64,000 nucleotides of DNA from Corynebacterium massiliense DSM 45435 (GTDB lineage: Bacteria; Actinomycetota; Actinomycetes; Mycobacteriales; Mycobacteriaceae): positions 1,550,001 to 1,614,000 of the forward strand of contig NZ_CP063189.1 of NCBI RefSeq assembly GCF_028609805.1, read 5' to 3'. The position numbers and the translations under genes were made by a program. The notes beneath the pieces are model-generated. The model was given only the letters and a program-made list of their open reading frames with translations, had not been told where the DNA came from and did no database searches. Positions 56,619-64,000 of the stretch are shown here, in pieces (the first letter of the stretch is position 1; the number at the start of each line of letters is the position of its first letter).

Positions 56619-58853
56619 ATGAGCACTCCCCACCATTCGGGTGGTCACCATGGTGATCACCCCGCTCCGGAAACAGACCACACCCACCACCCGGATCATG
56701 CCAGCCACGAACACCACGCACATGCCGACACCCACGGCCAGGCGATGCCCCACGATCACCCGCACTCCGCCCTGGACGAAGACCACCACGTTCATGGTCA
56801 CGGCGAACACGCCGGACACAGCACCGCAATGTTTCGGGACCGCTTCTGGTGGTCGCTGATTCTGTCCATTCCCGTCGTCATTTTCAGCCCCATGGTCACC
56901 AACCTGCTCGGCTACCACCTCCCGGCATTCCCCGGATCCACCTGGATCCCCCCGGTGCTGGGCACGATCATCTTCGTCTACGGCGGAACGCCTTTCCTCA
57001 AGGGCGGATGGAAAGAACTGAAATCCCGCCAACCCGGGATGATGCTCCTGATCGCCATGGCCATCACCGTGGCGTTTGTCGCCTCCTGGGTTACCACTCT
57101 GGGGCTGGGCGGTTTTGAGCTGGACTTCTGGTGGGAGCTGGCCCTGCTGGTGACCATCATGCTGCTGGGCCACTGGCTGGAGATGTCCGCTCTCGGGGCT
57201 GCGTCCTCCGCGCTTGACGCGCTGGCTGCTCTGCTGCCGGATGAGGCCGAGAAAGTCATCGACGGGACCACCCGCACCGTGGCCATCTCCGAGCTGGTCG
57301 TCGACGACGTCGTGCTGGTGAGGGCCGGTGCCCGGGTGCCGGCCGACGGAACCATCCTCGACGGAGCCGCCGAATTCGATGAGGCAATGATCACCGGCGA
57401 ATCCCGTCCCGTCTTCCGCGACACCGGTGACAAGGTGGTCGCCGGTACCGTGGCCACCGACAACACCGTCCGCATCCGGGTGGAGGCTACCGGCGGGGAC
57501 ACCGCCCTGGCCGGGATCCAACGCATGGTTGCCGACGCCCAGGAGTCCTCCTCCCGGGCCCAGGCCCTGGCGGATCGGGCGGCGGCGTTGTTGTTCTGGT
57601 TCGCGCTGATCTCCGCTCTGATCACCGCGGTGGTGTGGACCATTATCGGCAGCCCGGACGATGCCGTGGTGCGCACGGTCACGGTGCTGGTCATCGCCTG
57701 CCCGCATGCCCTGGGCCTGGCGATTCCGCTGGTCATTGCGATCTCCAGCGAGCGGGCCGCGAAATCCGGGGTGCTCATCAAGGACCGTATGACGCTCGAG
57801 CGGATGCGCACCATCGACGTGGTGCTCTTCGACAAAACCGGCACCCTGACCGAGGGTGCGCACGCGGTCACCGGTGTCGCGGCAGCTGTTGGCGTCACCG
57901 AGGGCGAGCTGCTGGCCTTGGCCGCCGCCGCGGAGGCCGACAGTGAGCACCCCGTGGCCCGCGCCATCGTGGCGGCCACGGCCGCCCATCCCGAGGCCTC
58001 CCGTCGGCAAATCCGTGCAACTGGTTTCAACGCCGCCTCCGGCCGGGGGGTCCGGGCCACTGTCGATGGCGCTGAGATCCTCGTGGGCGGGCCGAACATG
58101 CTGCGCGAGTTCAACCTCACCACCCCGGCCGAGCTCACCGACACCACCAGCGCCTGGACCGGGCGTGGGGCCGGTGTGCTCCATATTGTCCGCGACGGTC
58201 AGATCATCGGTGCGGTGGCCGTCGAGGACAAGATCCGCCCCGAATCCCGCGCCGCCGTGAAAGCCCTGCAGGACCGCGGGGTGAAGGTCGCGATGATCAC
58301 CGGCGACGCCCAGCAGGTGGCCCACGCCGTCGGTCAGGACTTAGGCATTGATGAGGTCTTCGCCGAGGTCCTGCCCCAGGACAAAGACACCAAGGTCACG
58401 CAGCTGCAGGACCGGGGTTTGAGCGTGGCCATGGTCGGTGACGGTGTCAATGACGCCCCCGCTCTGACCCGCGCGGACGTCGGTATCGCCATCGGTGCCG
58501 GCACGGATGTGGCCATGGAATCTGCCGGGGTGGTCCTAGCCAGTGATGACCCGCGGGCAGTGCTGTCGATGATTGAGCTGTCCCAGGCCAGCTATCGCAA
58601 GATGATCCAGAACCTGATCTGGGCCTCTGGCTACAACATCCTCGCCGTGCCGTTGGCTGCCGGAGTGCTCGCCTCGATCGGCTTCGTGCTGTCCCCGGCC
58701 GTGGGCGCGATCTTGATGTCTGCCTCGACCATCGTGGTGGCCCTGAACGCCCAGCTGTTGCGCCGCATTGATCTGGATCCGGCTCACCTGGCTCCGACCG
58801 AGTCGCAAGAGGAACACACCACGCCTACTCCGGCATCCACCGCCGTCCACTGA
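56619..58853 (+). CDS. copB: CopB-type copper-exporting P-type ATPase (CPH motif)
   Basis: 744 aa from ATG 56619 (AAAGGA upstream; TTG 56601 is an alternative). The N-terminus is His-rich (about 70 residues, HHSGGHHGDH...) in place of an HMA domain. The membrane metal site is CPH (VIACPHALGLAIPL), typical of P1B-3 ATPases. TGES, DKTGTLTEG, SEHPVARA and MVGDGVNDAPAL are all intact. It exports copper across the membrane. IS1628 copy 2 begins 40 bp after it. Confidence 0.94.
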   Translation: MSTPHHSGGHHGDHPAPETDHTHHPDHASHEHHAHADTHGQAMPHDHPHSALDEDHHVHGHGEHAGHSTAMFRDRFWWSLILSIPVVIFSPMVTNLLGYHLPAFPGSTWIPPVLGTIIFVYGGTPFLKGGWKELKSRQPGMMLLIAMAITVAFVASWVTTLGLGGFELDFWWELALLVTIMLLGHWLEMSALGAASSALDALAALLPDEAEKVIDGTTRTVAISELVVDDVVLVRAGARVPADGTILDGAAEFDEAMITGESRPVFRDTGDKVVAGTVATDNTVRIRVEATGGDTALAGIQRMVADAQESSSRAQALADRAAALLFWFALISALITAVVWTIIGSPDDAVVRTVTVLVIACPHALGLAIPLVIAISSERAAKSGVLIKDRMTLERMRTIDVVLFDKTGTLTEGAHAVTGVAAAVGVTEGELLALAAAAEADSEHPVARAIVAATAAHPEASRRQIRATGFNAASGRGVRATVDGAEILVGGPNMLREFNLTTPAELTDTTSAWTGRGAGVLHIVRDGQIIGAVAVEDKIRPESRAAVKALQDRGVKVAMITGDAQQVAHAVGQDLGIDEVFAEVLPQDKDTKVTQLQDRGLSVAMVGDGVNDAPALTRADVGIAIGAGTDVAMESAGVVLASDDPRAVLSMIELSQASYRKMIQNLIWASGYNILAVPLAAGVLASIGFVLSPAVGAILMSASTIVVALNAQLLRRIDLDPAHLAPTESQEEHTTPTPASTAVH

Positions 58854-58892
58854 TCCACCACTTCTCTCCACTGCCCCCATATGACCCTGAAA

Positions 58893-59735
58893 GGTGCTGT
58901 TGCAAAGTTGGGGCAGTAGGAAGAGTGACGTGAAATAGTCACAGCCATGGGTATCTTCTCCGGTCGTCATTTCCCCGGTGACATCATTCTGTGGGCAGTG
59001 GGTGGTACTGCCGCTACGGGGTGAGCTACCGCGATCTGGAGGAAATGATGACCGAGTGGAGCGTGCCGGTCGATCACACCACGATCTACCGCTGGATCCA
59101 GAAATACGCCCCTGAGCTGGACAAGCAAACACGGCGGTACCGACAGGTACCTGACTGGCAGGCCAGTTCCTGGCGGGTGGATGAGACCTATATCCGGGTC
59201 GGGGGAAAGTGGTGCTACCTCTATCGGGCGATCACCGCGGGCGGGCATACCCTGGATTTTTACCTGTCCCCAAAGCGGAACGTGGCCGCAGCGAAGTGTT
59301 TCCTGGCCAAGACCCTGAGGTCGAACACGATAACCGGGTTCCCGCGGGTGATCAACACCGATAAAGCACCCTCCCTGGCCAGGGCAATCGCCGAGTTAAA
59401 GTCAGAGGGAATCTGCCCGCAGACCGTGGAACACCGGCAGGTGAAATACCTCAATAACGTCATTGAAGGAGATCATGGGCGGCTGAAACGGATTCTCGGA
59501 CCGAAGGGGGCGTTCAAAAACCGGACCTCGGCGTACCGGACGTTGAAAGGGATGGAAGCGATGCACTCATCACGGAAAGGTCAGGGCGCGATGTTTGCCT
59601 ACGGGCAACCGAACCCGGATGCGGTGATCGTCAGCCGGGTGTTCGAGGCTGCCTGAGAACGCCGACCCGCAGCGGCCATCAGGAAATGAGAAACTGGGTC
59701 GTCTCGGCTCTCCGCCTGAAGTTTGCAACAGCACC
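58893..59735 (+). mobile_element. IS6-family (IS1628-like) element, copy 2
   Basis: 843 bp with the same terminal repeats as copy 1 (58893 and ending 59735), in the same orientation. No 8-bp target duplication. Together the copies flank the metal-resistance cargo like a compound transposon. Confidence 0.92.
58947..59656 (+). pseudogene. IS1628-like transposase, one-base frameshift
   Basis: ATG 58947 reads MGIFSGRHFPGDIILWAV, then shifts frame near 58997 (one base missing versus copy 1) and hits TGA. The remaining frame is complete to 59656 with the DDE residues, and a GTG at 58991 could still open a 221-aa protein lacking the first 15 or so residues. Confidence 0.85.
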
Positions 59736-59806
59736 AGATAGACTGGAGGGTTGAACTGCGATGTTCCAGTCCTCGTTGCAACTACCAGCGGGGGCTGTTC
59801 CCATGC

Positions 59807-60037
59807 TCATTGGGCATCACCCGCCACGGAGACGGAGTCGCCGTAAATTACCCGTGCTAGCTCAAGGGCGGAAATACGCAGCGTTTTACCATTGCCGCGC
59901 GAGCCAGGGACAGCCTGCAGCTCACCACGTGAGAGCATCCTATCGAGTGTGCGACGGGACACACCAGCACGTTCACAGAACTCACCTGCGGTATACGTGC
60001 GCAGGAGATCGTTCCTATCCAAAACGATTTCGGACAT
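59807..60037 (-). CDS. xis: Excisionase-like helix-turn-helix protein
   Basis: 76 aa with a MerR/excisionase-type DNA-binding domain: YTAGEFCERAGVSRRTLDRM, then a wing and LELARVIYG. It is next to the right attachment repeat, so in the excised circle it would lie across attP from int. Probably directs excision. Function is inferred from domain and place. Confidence 0.75.
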   Translation of the reverse strand: MSEIVLDRNDLLRTYTAGEFCERAGVSRRTLDRMLSRGELQAVPGSRGNGKTLRISALELARVIYGDSVSVAGDAQ

Positions 60038-60301
60038 GCGAAAACCTCGAAGAAGTTAGTTATCCTTCGAGGCCTCACCACGCACCACGCATCTCAGCGT
60101 CTAGCGGCACAAGGCTTACTGTTCTGACAGTAGAGACCCAGACGGCCAGTTAATCACCAACGCGATAACATCACGCTGTTAACGTCTGCAAGCCGATTAC
60201 CCCTGTTGAAGTCTTGGGCGAATTTTCGTATGCCACCAGTGTACCGACAGTGCCGATCAATGTCAATGGTGAACGGCGAGAATCAACCTCCGAACCATCA
60301 A

Positions 60302-60321
60302 GTAGCACGTTTGTAGCACGC
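60302..60321. repeat. Probable integrase arm-type sites, right
   Basis: gtagcacgtttgtagcacgc, 19 of 20 bases identical to 43327-43346 and in the same orientation, 59 bp inside the right attachment repeat. Confidence 0.7.
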
Positions 60322-60348
60322 GATACAACGATGACACTCGGAACAAGT

Positions 60349-60375
60349 AAAAAACCCACCGTTACCAGTGGGTTT
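60349..60375 (-). terminator. Island-borne replacement terminator for tRNA-Asn
   Basis: Stem AAACCCAC/GTGGGTTT (60352-60359 with 60368-60375) and TTTTTT on the minus strand, directly downstream of tRNA-Asn. It replaces the terminator at 43176-43203 that the island displaced. Confidence 0.85.
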
Positions 60376-60379
60376 GTAT

Positions 60380-60405
60380 TGCTCCTCCAACTGGGCTCGA
60401 ACCAG
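60380..60405. repeat. Island attachment repeat, tRNA copy
   Basis: 26 bp identical to 43208-43233; it forms the 3' end of the intact tRNA-Asn, so the island restored the tRNA when it inserted. Confidence 0.92.
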
Positions 60406-60454
60406 TGACCCTTCGATTAACAGTCGAATGCTCTGCCAACTGAGCTATGGAGGA
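60382..60454 (-). tRNA. tRNA-Asn (anticodon GTT)
   Basis: 73-nt cloverleaf on the minus strand beginning TCCTCCATAGCTCAGTTGG, with anticodon loop CTGTTAA (GTT). Its 3' part is the island attachment site. CCA is not encoded. Confidence 0.97.
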
Positions 60455-60583
60455 ATATCTTCGTTGTACTTCAAAGTCTGTGTGACTTCTCTGTGCAACG
60501 GAGATTCACTATATAGGGTTACGTCGGCACGTTACAAATCGCCAGCGCAAACCAGGTTTTTACGGGCTTTCACACGCCCTCTT

Positions 60584-62296
60584 TTAGGACGTGTACCCGC
60601 GGCCCTTCTCCCACGTGAGCACGACCGCCTCCCGCACCGGGGTGCCCGGCGCGAGAATGTTGTCCACGCGCAGCCAGTGCATCTCCGCGGCGTTCGGTGT
60701 CAGGCGCACATACGAGTAGCCGTGGTAGTCCAAGTTCACGTGTCGGGTGTGGGGGTTGCCGCCTAGCAGTACCTGCTGGCCCAGCGCGCTCACAGCGTTG
60801 TTTTCCGGCAGCTTCAGCTGCTCGTTGATGTTCGGTGCCGTAATGGACGCACACACCAACTCAGCGCCGATTTCCTTGCCTTCGTGCTTGACCGTGTGCG
60901 CCCACTCGGTGTGGATGTCACCGGTGATAAACAGCGGGGTCTTTCCGGCATCGGCAAGCGCGGTGAGCAGGCGCTTGCGCTCCGCGGAGTAACCGTCCCA
61001 CTGATCGCCGTTGAGCGGGATGCCGGTGACGTTGGTCGACAGCGCGCTGGAGATGGATTCCGTCTGCGGGTTTTCTTCCAGGGTGATGAGGTTCATCGGG
61101 CTGAACATGACGGAATTGCCCAGCACGTTCCACGCCGCGTTCGAAGTCTCTACCTTGTCCACGAGCCAGTTGTACTGCTCGGAGCCCAGCAGGCTGCGGT
61201 CTTCCTCCGCGAATTTCGCCGGGTTCCACGTCACCTGCTCGTCGCGGTAGGTGCGCAGGTCCATCATGGTCAGCTCGACGAGGTCGCCGAACGTGAAGGA
61301 GCGGTATATGTGCCCCTCCTCCGACGGGGAGGTGGCGCGCACCGGCAGCCACTCGAAGTAGGCCTGCATGGCCGCGTTGCGGCGGTCCAGCCAGTCGCCC
61401 TCCTTGTCCGGCTGGTGGTTTTCCGCACCACCGCGCCAGCTGTCGTTCGCGGTCTCATGGTCGTCCCACACCACGACCCACGGTAGGGCGGCGTGCGCGT
61501 CCTGGAGGTCGCGGTCGGTGCGGTAGCGCCCGTAGCGGGTACGGTAATCCGCCAGCGAGACGATCTCGTTGGCCGGGTGGTGGTCACGCACGGGGCCGTT
61601 GCCGGAGTAATCGCCGGCGGCGTACTCGTAGATGTAGTCGCCCAAAAACACGGCGATGTCGAATTCGTCGGCGCGTCCGCGGCGGGCCATGTCGCCGTAG
61701 GCGGTGAAAAAGCCCGACTCCCAGTTGGCACAGGAGGCGACTGCCATGGTCATCTGCTCCACCGCGGCACCGGGCGCCGGCGCCGTCTTCGTGCGGCCCA
61801 CCGGGCTCGTCTTCCCCTCGTGCGGGCCGTCGGCGACGGTAAAGCGGTAGAAGTACACCGTCTGCGGTTCCAGTCCCTGCGGGTCCACGTGGATGGTGTG
61901 GTCACTGTCCGGCGTGGTGGTCACCGCACCTTGCTTGACGATGTCCCCGAAGCCCTCGTCCGTGGCAATCTCCCACGTCACCTCGGTGGGCTCACCGTTG
62001 CCAGACCCCGGCATGGCGGAGTCATCAGGGGTGATTCGAGTCCACAAAATCACCGAGTTCGCTAGCGGATCGCCCGAGGCCACGCCGTGGAGGAACGGCA
62101 GTTCCCCCTGCGGCGGCTCCTCCGGCTTGACTTCACTGCTGGAGGAGAGATTCACGCTCTGCGCCAGCGCAGATCCCGGGCTAAAGGCGGCGGTGGAAAC
62201 CGCCACGCCCGCAGCTGCGGAGTTCTGCAGCATGCGGCGACGGGAGATCTGGTGGGTGGAAATGGAATGACTCGAGTTGGACTCAGTTTCGCGCAT
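60584..62296 (-). CDS. phoD: PhoD-type alkaline phosphatase
   Basis: 570 aa from ATG 62296. Twin-arginine signal SRRRMLQNSAAAG, an N-terminal PhoD domain (GVASGDPLANSVILWTR) and metal-binding motifs FLGDYIYEY, WDDHETAND and ITGDIHTEWAH. An exported phosphodiesterase/phosphatase that frees phosphate. It stands alone between tRNA genes. No clear PhoP box was identified. Confidence 0.94.
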   Translation of the reverse strand: MRETESNSSHSISTHQISRRRMLQNSAAAGVAVSTAAFSPGSALAQSVNLSSSSEVKPEEPPQGELPFLHGVASGDPLANSVILWTRITPDDSAMPGSGNGEPTEVTWEIATDEGFGDIVKQGAVTTTPDSDHTIHVDPQGLEPQTVYFYRFTVADGPHEGKTSPVGRTKTAPAPGAAVEQMTMAVASCANWESGFFTAYGDMARRGRADEFDIAVFLGDYIYEYAAGDYSGNGPVRDHHPANEIVSLADYRTRYGRYRTDRDLQDAHAALPWVVVWDDHETANDSWRGGAENHQPDKEGDWLDRRNAAMQAYFEWLPVRATSPSEEGHIYRSFTFGDLVELTMMDLRTYRDEQVTWNPAKFAEEDRSLLGSEQYNWLVDKVETSNAAWNVLGNSVMFSPMNLITLEENPQTESISSALSTNVTGIPLNGDQWDGYSAERKRLLTALADAGKTPLFITGDIHTEWAHTVKHEGKEIGAELVCASITAPNINEQLKLPENNAVSALGQQVLLGGNPHTRHVNLDYHGYSYVRLTPNAAEMHWLRVDNILAPGTPVREAVVLTWEKGRGYTS

Positions 62297-62481
62297 AGTT
62301 AAATGGTCGCGCCCCACCGCGCACTCGCAACCGCTAGAGCAGCTGTTAGCCAACCTTTCCCGGAGTGTTCATGTGTTGTTTTCTCTGCTGCCTACCCTCA
62401 CCGACTGCGGGAGGTTGCCGGCACGTATACTTTCCCCCGATCTCGCCGCCCAACACGTATGCGGAGCGGCGCGTGATCGAT

Positions 62482-62558
62482 GGGGCTATAGCTCAGTCGG
62501 TTAGAGCCACGGACTCATAATCCGTTGGTCGCGGGTTCGAGCCCCGCTGGCCCCACCA
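62482..62558 (+). tRNA. tRNA with CAT anticodon, probably Ile2 (lysidine-modified)
   Basis: 77 nt with encoded CCA. Starts GGGGCTATAGCTCAGTCGG; anticodon loop ACTCATAAT (CAT); variable/T arm TTGGTCGCGGGTTCGAG. The arm downstream of the anticodon resembles tRNA-Ile2 of other bacteria, but elongator tRNA-Met cannot be excluded by eye. Confidence 0.9.
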
Positions 62559-62581
62559 CCAGTCTTCGTTACCCTGTGGGT

Positions 62582-63727
62582 GTGCGAAAAACATCGATAC
62601 GCACCGCTGTAACCGCCGGTGCATGCCTGAGCCTCCCCCTGTTCCCCACCGCCTGCACCCCGGCTGAGGATTCCGCGGACACACACCGTGACGACGGGTC
62701 CGAAGCGACGACGGATGCCGAAGCCACCGACCGGTGGTCTGCCTTTGCGGACATCCTCGATGATCCCTCCGCGCTGGATCTAGCCTCAGATCCCTCCCCG
62801 GACGCGACTGGGGACTACAGCTACGCCCTCGGCGACGTCACCGGCGACGACGAACCGGAACTACTCATCGCCGTGGACGATAAGAAGTCTTCGCCGGTAC
62901 ACATCGTGACTGCCGATGACTCCGGCAACACCACCGTCTCCCGCGGCAGCCTGCGCTTGAGCGGCGCCGACGCAGACGGGGGCCGCGCGGCTATTCATTT
63001 CGCCGAATCCGGAAACGGAATGTACCAAGCCACCGGGCAAGCCAACTCGCCGGCAGTGACCACGCAGCGCTACGAACTCGACGGCGACAAGCTCGTCAAC
63101 GCCGGCGACGTGCAAACCTCCCCGTCGGGCGATCTCCTGCCGGGCCACGTCGAGGCGACGTTTACGTCAACGACCGATCGCGGGCCGTTCGACAAGGTCA
63201 AAGACGGCGGCGAAGAGCGGACCGGGACTGGTAATGGGAACGCGACCGGCTCGGCGGGACAGGGCGCCCAGGGCGGCGCGGCAGCCCCTGCCCCAGGCAC
63301 CGCAAAAGACGCCCCACAGGCGGAAGCGGATGCGGGCGCGGATGTCGGTCCGAACGAGGTAGAGATCGTCGGCACGGTAGAAGAACTGTCCACCGCGGAA
63401 GCCGCGGAGGGTAAGACCCCGCCGAACAACGAGGACCCGAACAACCGATACTTCGTGCTGCGCTTCGACAAACCGCAGTCACTGCCCGTGCGTAGCTCGA
63501 GCGGTGGCGCGTCTGACCAGACCCACCAAGCGGCGCTGCTGGACAGCATCGAGCACACGCCGTACGGAAGCTCTACGGGACAGTCGAGCCGGTGGGAAAA
63601 CTACGCCGGCCAACACGTCCGCGTAGTCGTGGCGAAAGACAACCTCTGGCAGCTGTCCGATGCCGGGCTCCCGCTGGGCATGCTGCGGATGACCTCCGGG
63701 GAGCCGGCGGTGTCCCTGGCAAATTAG
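62582..63727 (+). CDS. Predicted secreted lipoprotein, unknown
   Basis: 381 aa from a GTG at 62582. The N-terminus is a signal peptide with a possible lipobox (PTAC, weak). SYALGDVTGDDEPELLIAVDD resembles an FG-GAP/calcium-loop motif. A Gly/Ala/Thr-rich disordered segment lies at about residues 210-260, followed by a second domain (EIVGTVEELSTAEAA...). Function not recognised. Confidence 0.65.
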   Translation: MRKTSIRTAVTAGACLSLPLFPTACTPAEDSADTHRDDGSEATTDAEATDRWSAFADILDDPSALDLASDPSPDATGDYSYALGDVTGDDEPELLIAVDDKKSSPVHIVTADDSGNTTVSRGSLRLSGADADGGRAAIHFAESGNGMYQATGQANSPAVTTQRYELDGDKLVNAGDVQTSPSGDLLPGHVEATFTSTTDRGPFDKVKDGGEERTGTGNGNATGSAGQGAQGGAAAPAPGTAKDAPQAEADAGADVGPNEVEIVGTVEELSTAEAAEGKTPPNNEDPNNRYFVLRFDKPQSLPVRSSSGGASDQTHQAALLDSIEHTPYGSSTGQSSRWENYAGQHVRVVVAKDNLWQLSDAGLPLGMLRMTSGEPAVSLAN

Positions 63728-63755
63728 AAAAGACCGCCGGCGGCAGCGCGGCGCC

Positions 63756-64000
63756 TTAGTTGACGGTCACGCTGCCGTCAGGATTGACCTGCACGTCGGC
63801 GGCCATTGCCGCGGCGAGGTTGAGGCGCTGCCAGGAGCCGTCCTCGGCCTGCCAGTCGAGCGGGTTGCCGGCCGGGCCGGCGGTCTGGCGGAGGACCTCG
63901 GCGCGCTGCTCCCACGACAGTTCCGGGTAGGCGTGCGCGAGAAGGACCGGGGCTGCCTGCGGAACCTGCATCGGGGCGTCTTCCGGATAGATGGTGTCGA
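63756..64000 (-). CDS. Possible PAP2/acid phosphatase, C-terminal end only
   Basis: The frame enters from the window edge and stops at 63756; 81 or so residues are visible. PELSWEQRAEVLRQTAGPAGNPLDW and GSWQRLNLAAAM resemble the C-terminus of secreted PAP2/vanadium-type acid phosphatases. The active site is outside the window, so this is tentative. Confidence 0.4.
   Translation of the reverse strand, partial: DTIYPEDAPMQVPQAAPVLLAHAYPELSWEQRAEVLRQTAGPAGNPLDWQAEDGSWQRLNLAAAMAADVQVNPDGSVTVN

Overview
The window is high-GC actinobacterial chromosome, almost certainly Corynebacterium. Supporting signs are adenylylated GlnA beside GlnE and GlnA2, AceE-type pyruvate dehydrogenase, Tat and lipoprotein signals, DUF4191 and DUF3052 proteins, a fused RNase H/phosphatase, DtxR-type and GlxR-type boxes, and leaderless promoters. 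I do not assign a species.

Layout. 1-7127 is a lipoyl cluster: the 3' end of a dihydrolipoyl acyltransferase (E2), then gcvP-gcvT-gcvH (glycine cleavage), then lipB-lipA, which make the lipoyl cofactor that E2 and GcvH carry. 7188-20026 holds a DUF4191 protein, an RDD protein, glnA, a Nudix-protease-small protein-thrC block, glnE and glnA2. 20102-30324 holds a CYTH/CHAD protein, a galactokinase-like protein, an RNase II-like exonuclease, rnpB, RNase H/phosphatase, a zinc-ribbon protein, a Nif3-like protein, a low-molecular-weight phosphatase and a SURF1 protein. 30345-34427 is a siderophore ABC importer with a DtxR-type box. 35030-42749 holds tRNA-Val, DUF3052, aceE, an acyl carrier protein, a beta-lactamase-like hydrolase and a neutral ceramidase interrupted by an in-frame TAG.

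43208-60405 is a 17.2-kb genomic island in the 3' end of tRNA-Asn. A 26-bp direct repeat bounds it. A frameshifted tyrosine integrase lies at one end and an excisionase-like gene at the other, and a matching 20-bp double repeat near each end looks like integrase arm sites. The left part is an older mobile backbone: a decayed IS3 element, an unusually dense run of perfect inverted repeats, 49-bp tandem repeats and an ArdA-like antirestriction gene. Two same-orientation IS6-family (IS1628-like) copies, both with broken transposases, then bracket metal-resistance cargo. The cargo comprises cadD-cmtR (Cd/Pb), a multicopper oxidase with cueP, copR-copS (copS frameshifted), copZ and a CPH-type copper ATPase. 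It carries recognisable CopR, CsoR-like, CmtR and GlxR-type sites. A truncated exonuclease and DnaA-box-like sequences are probably replicon debris.

60382-64000 returns to the core: tRNA-Asn, PhoD, a CAU-anticodon tRNA, a lipoprotein, and the end of a gene running off the window.

The most unusual feature is the palindrome array at about 46.2-46.9 kb, with related hairpins at 47.55-47.60 and 48.54-48.66 kb around ardA. I infer a single-stranded-DNA function such as a transfer or replication origin or leading-region promoter, but this is untested.
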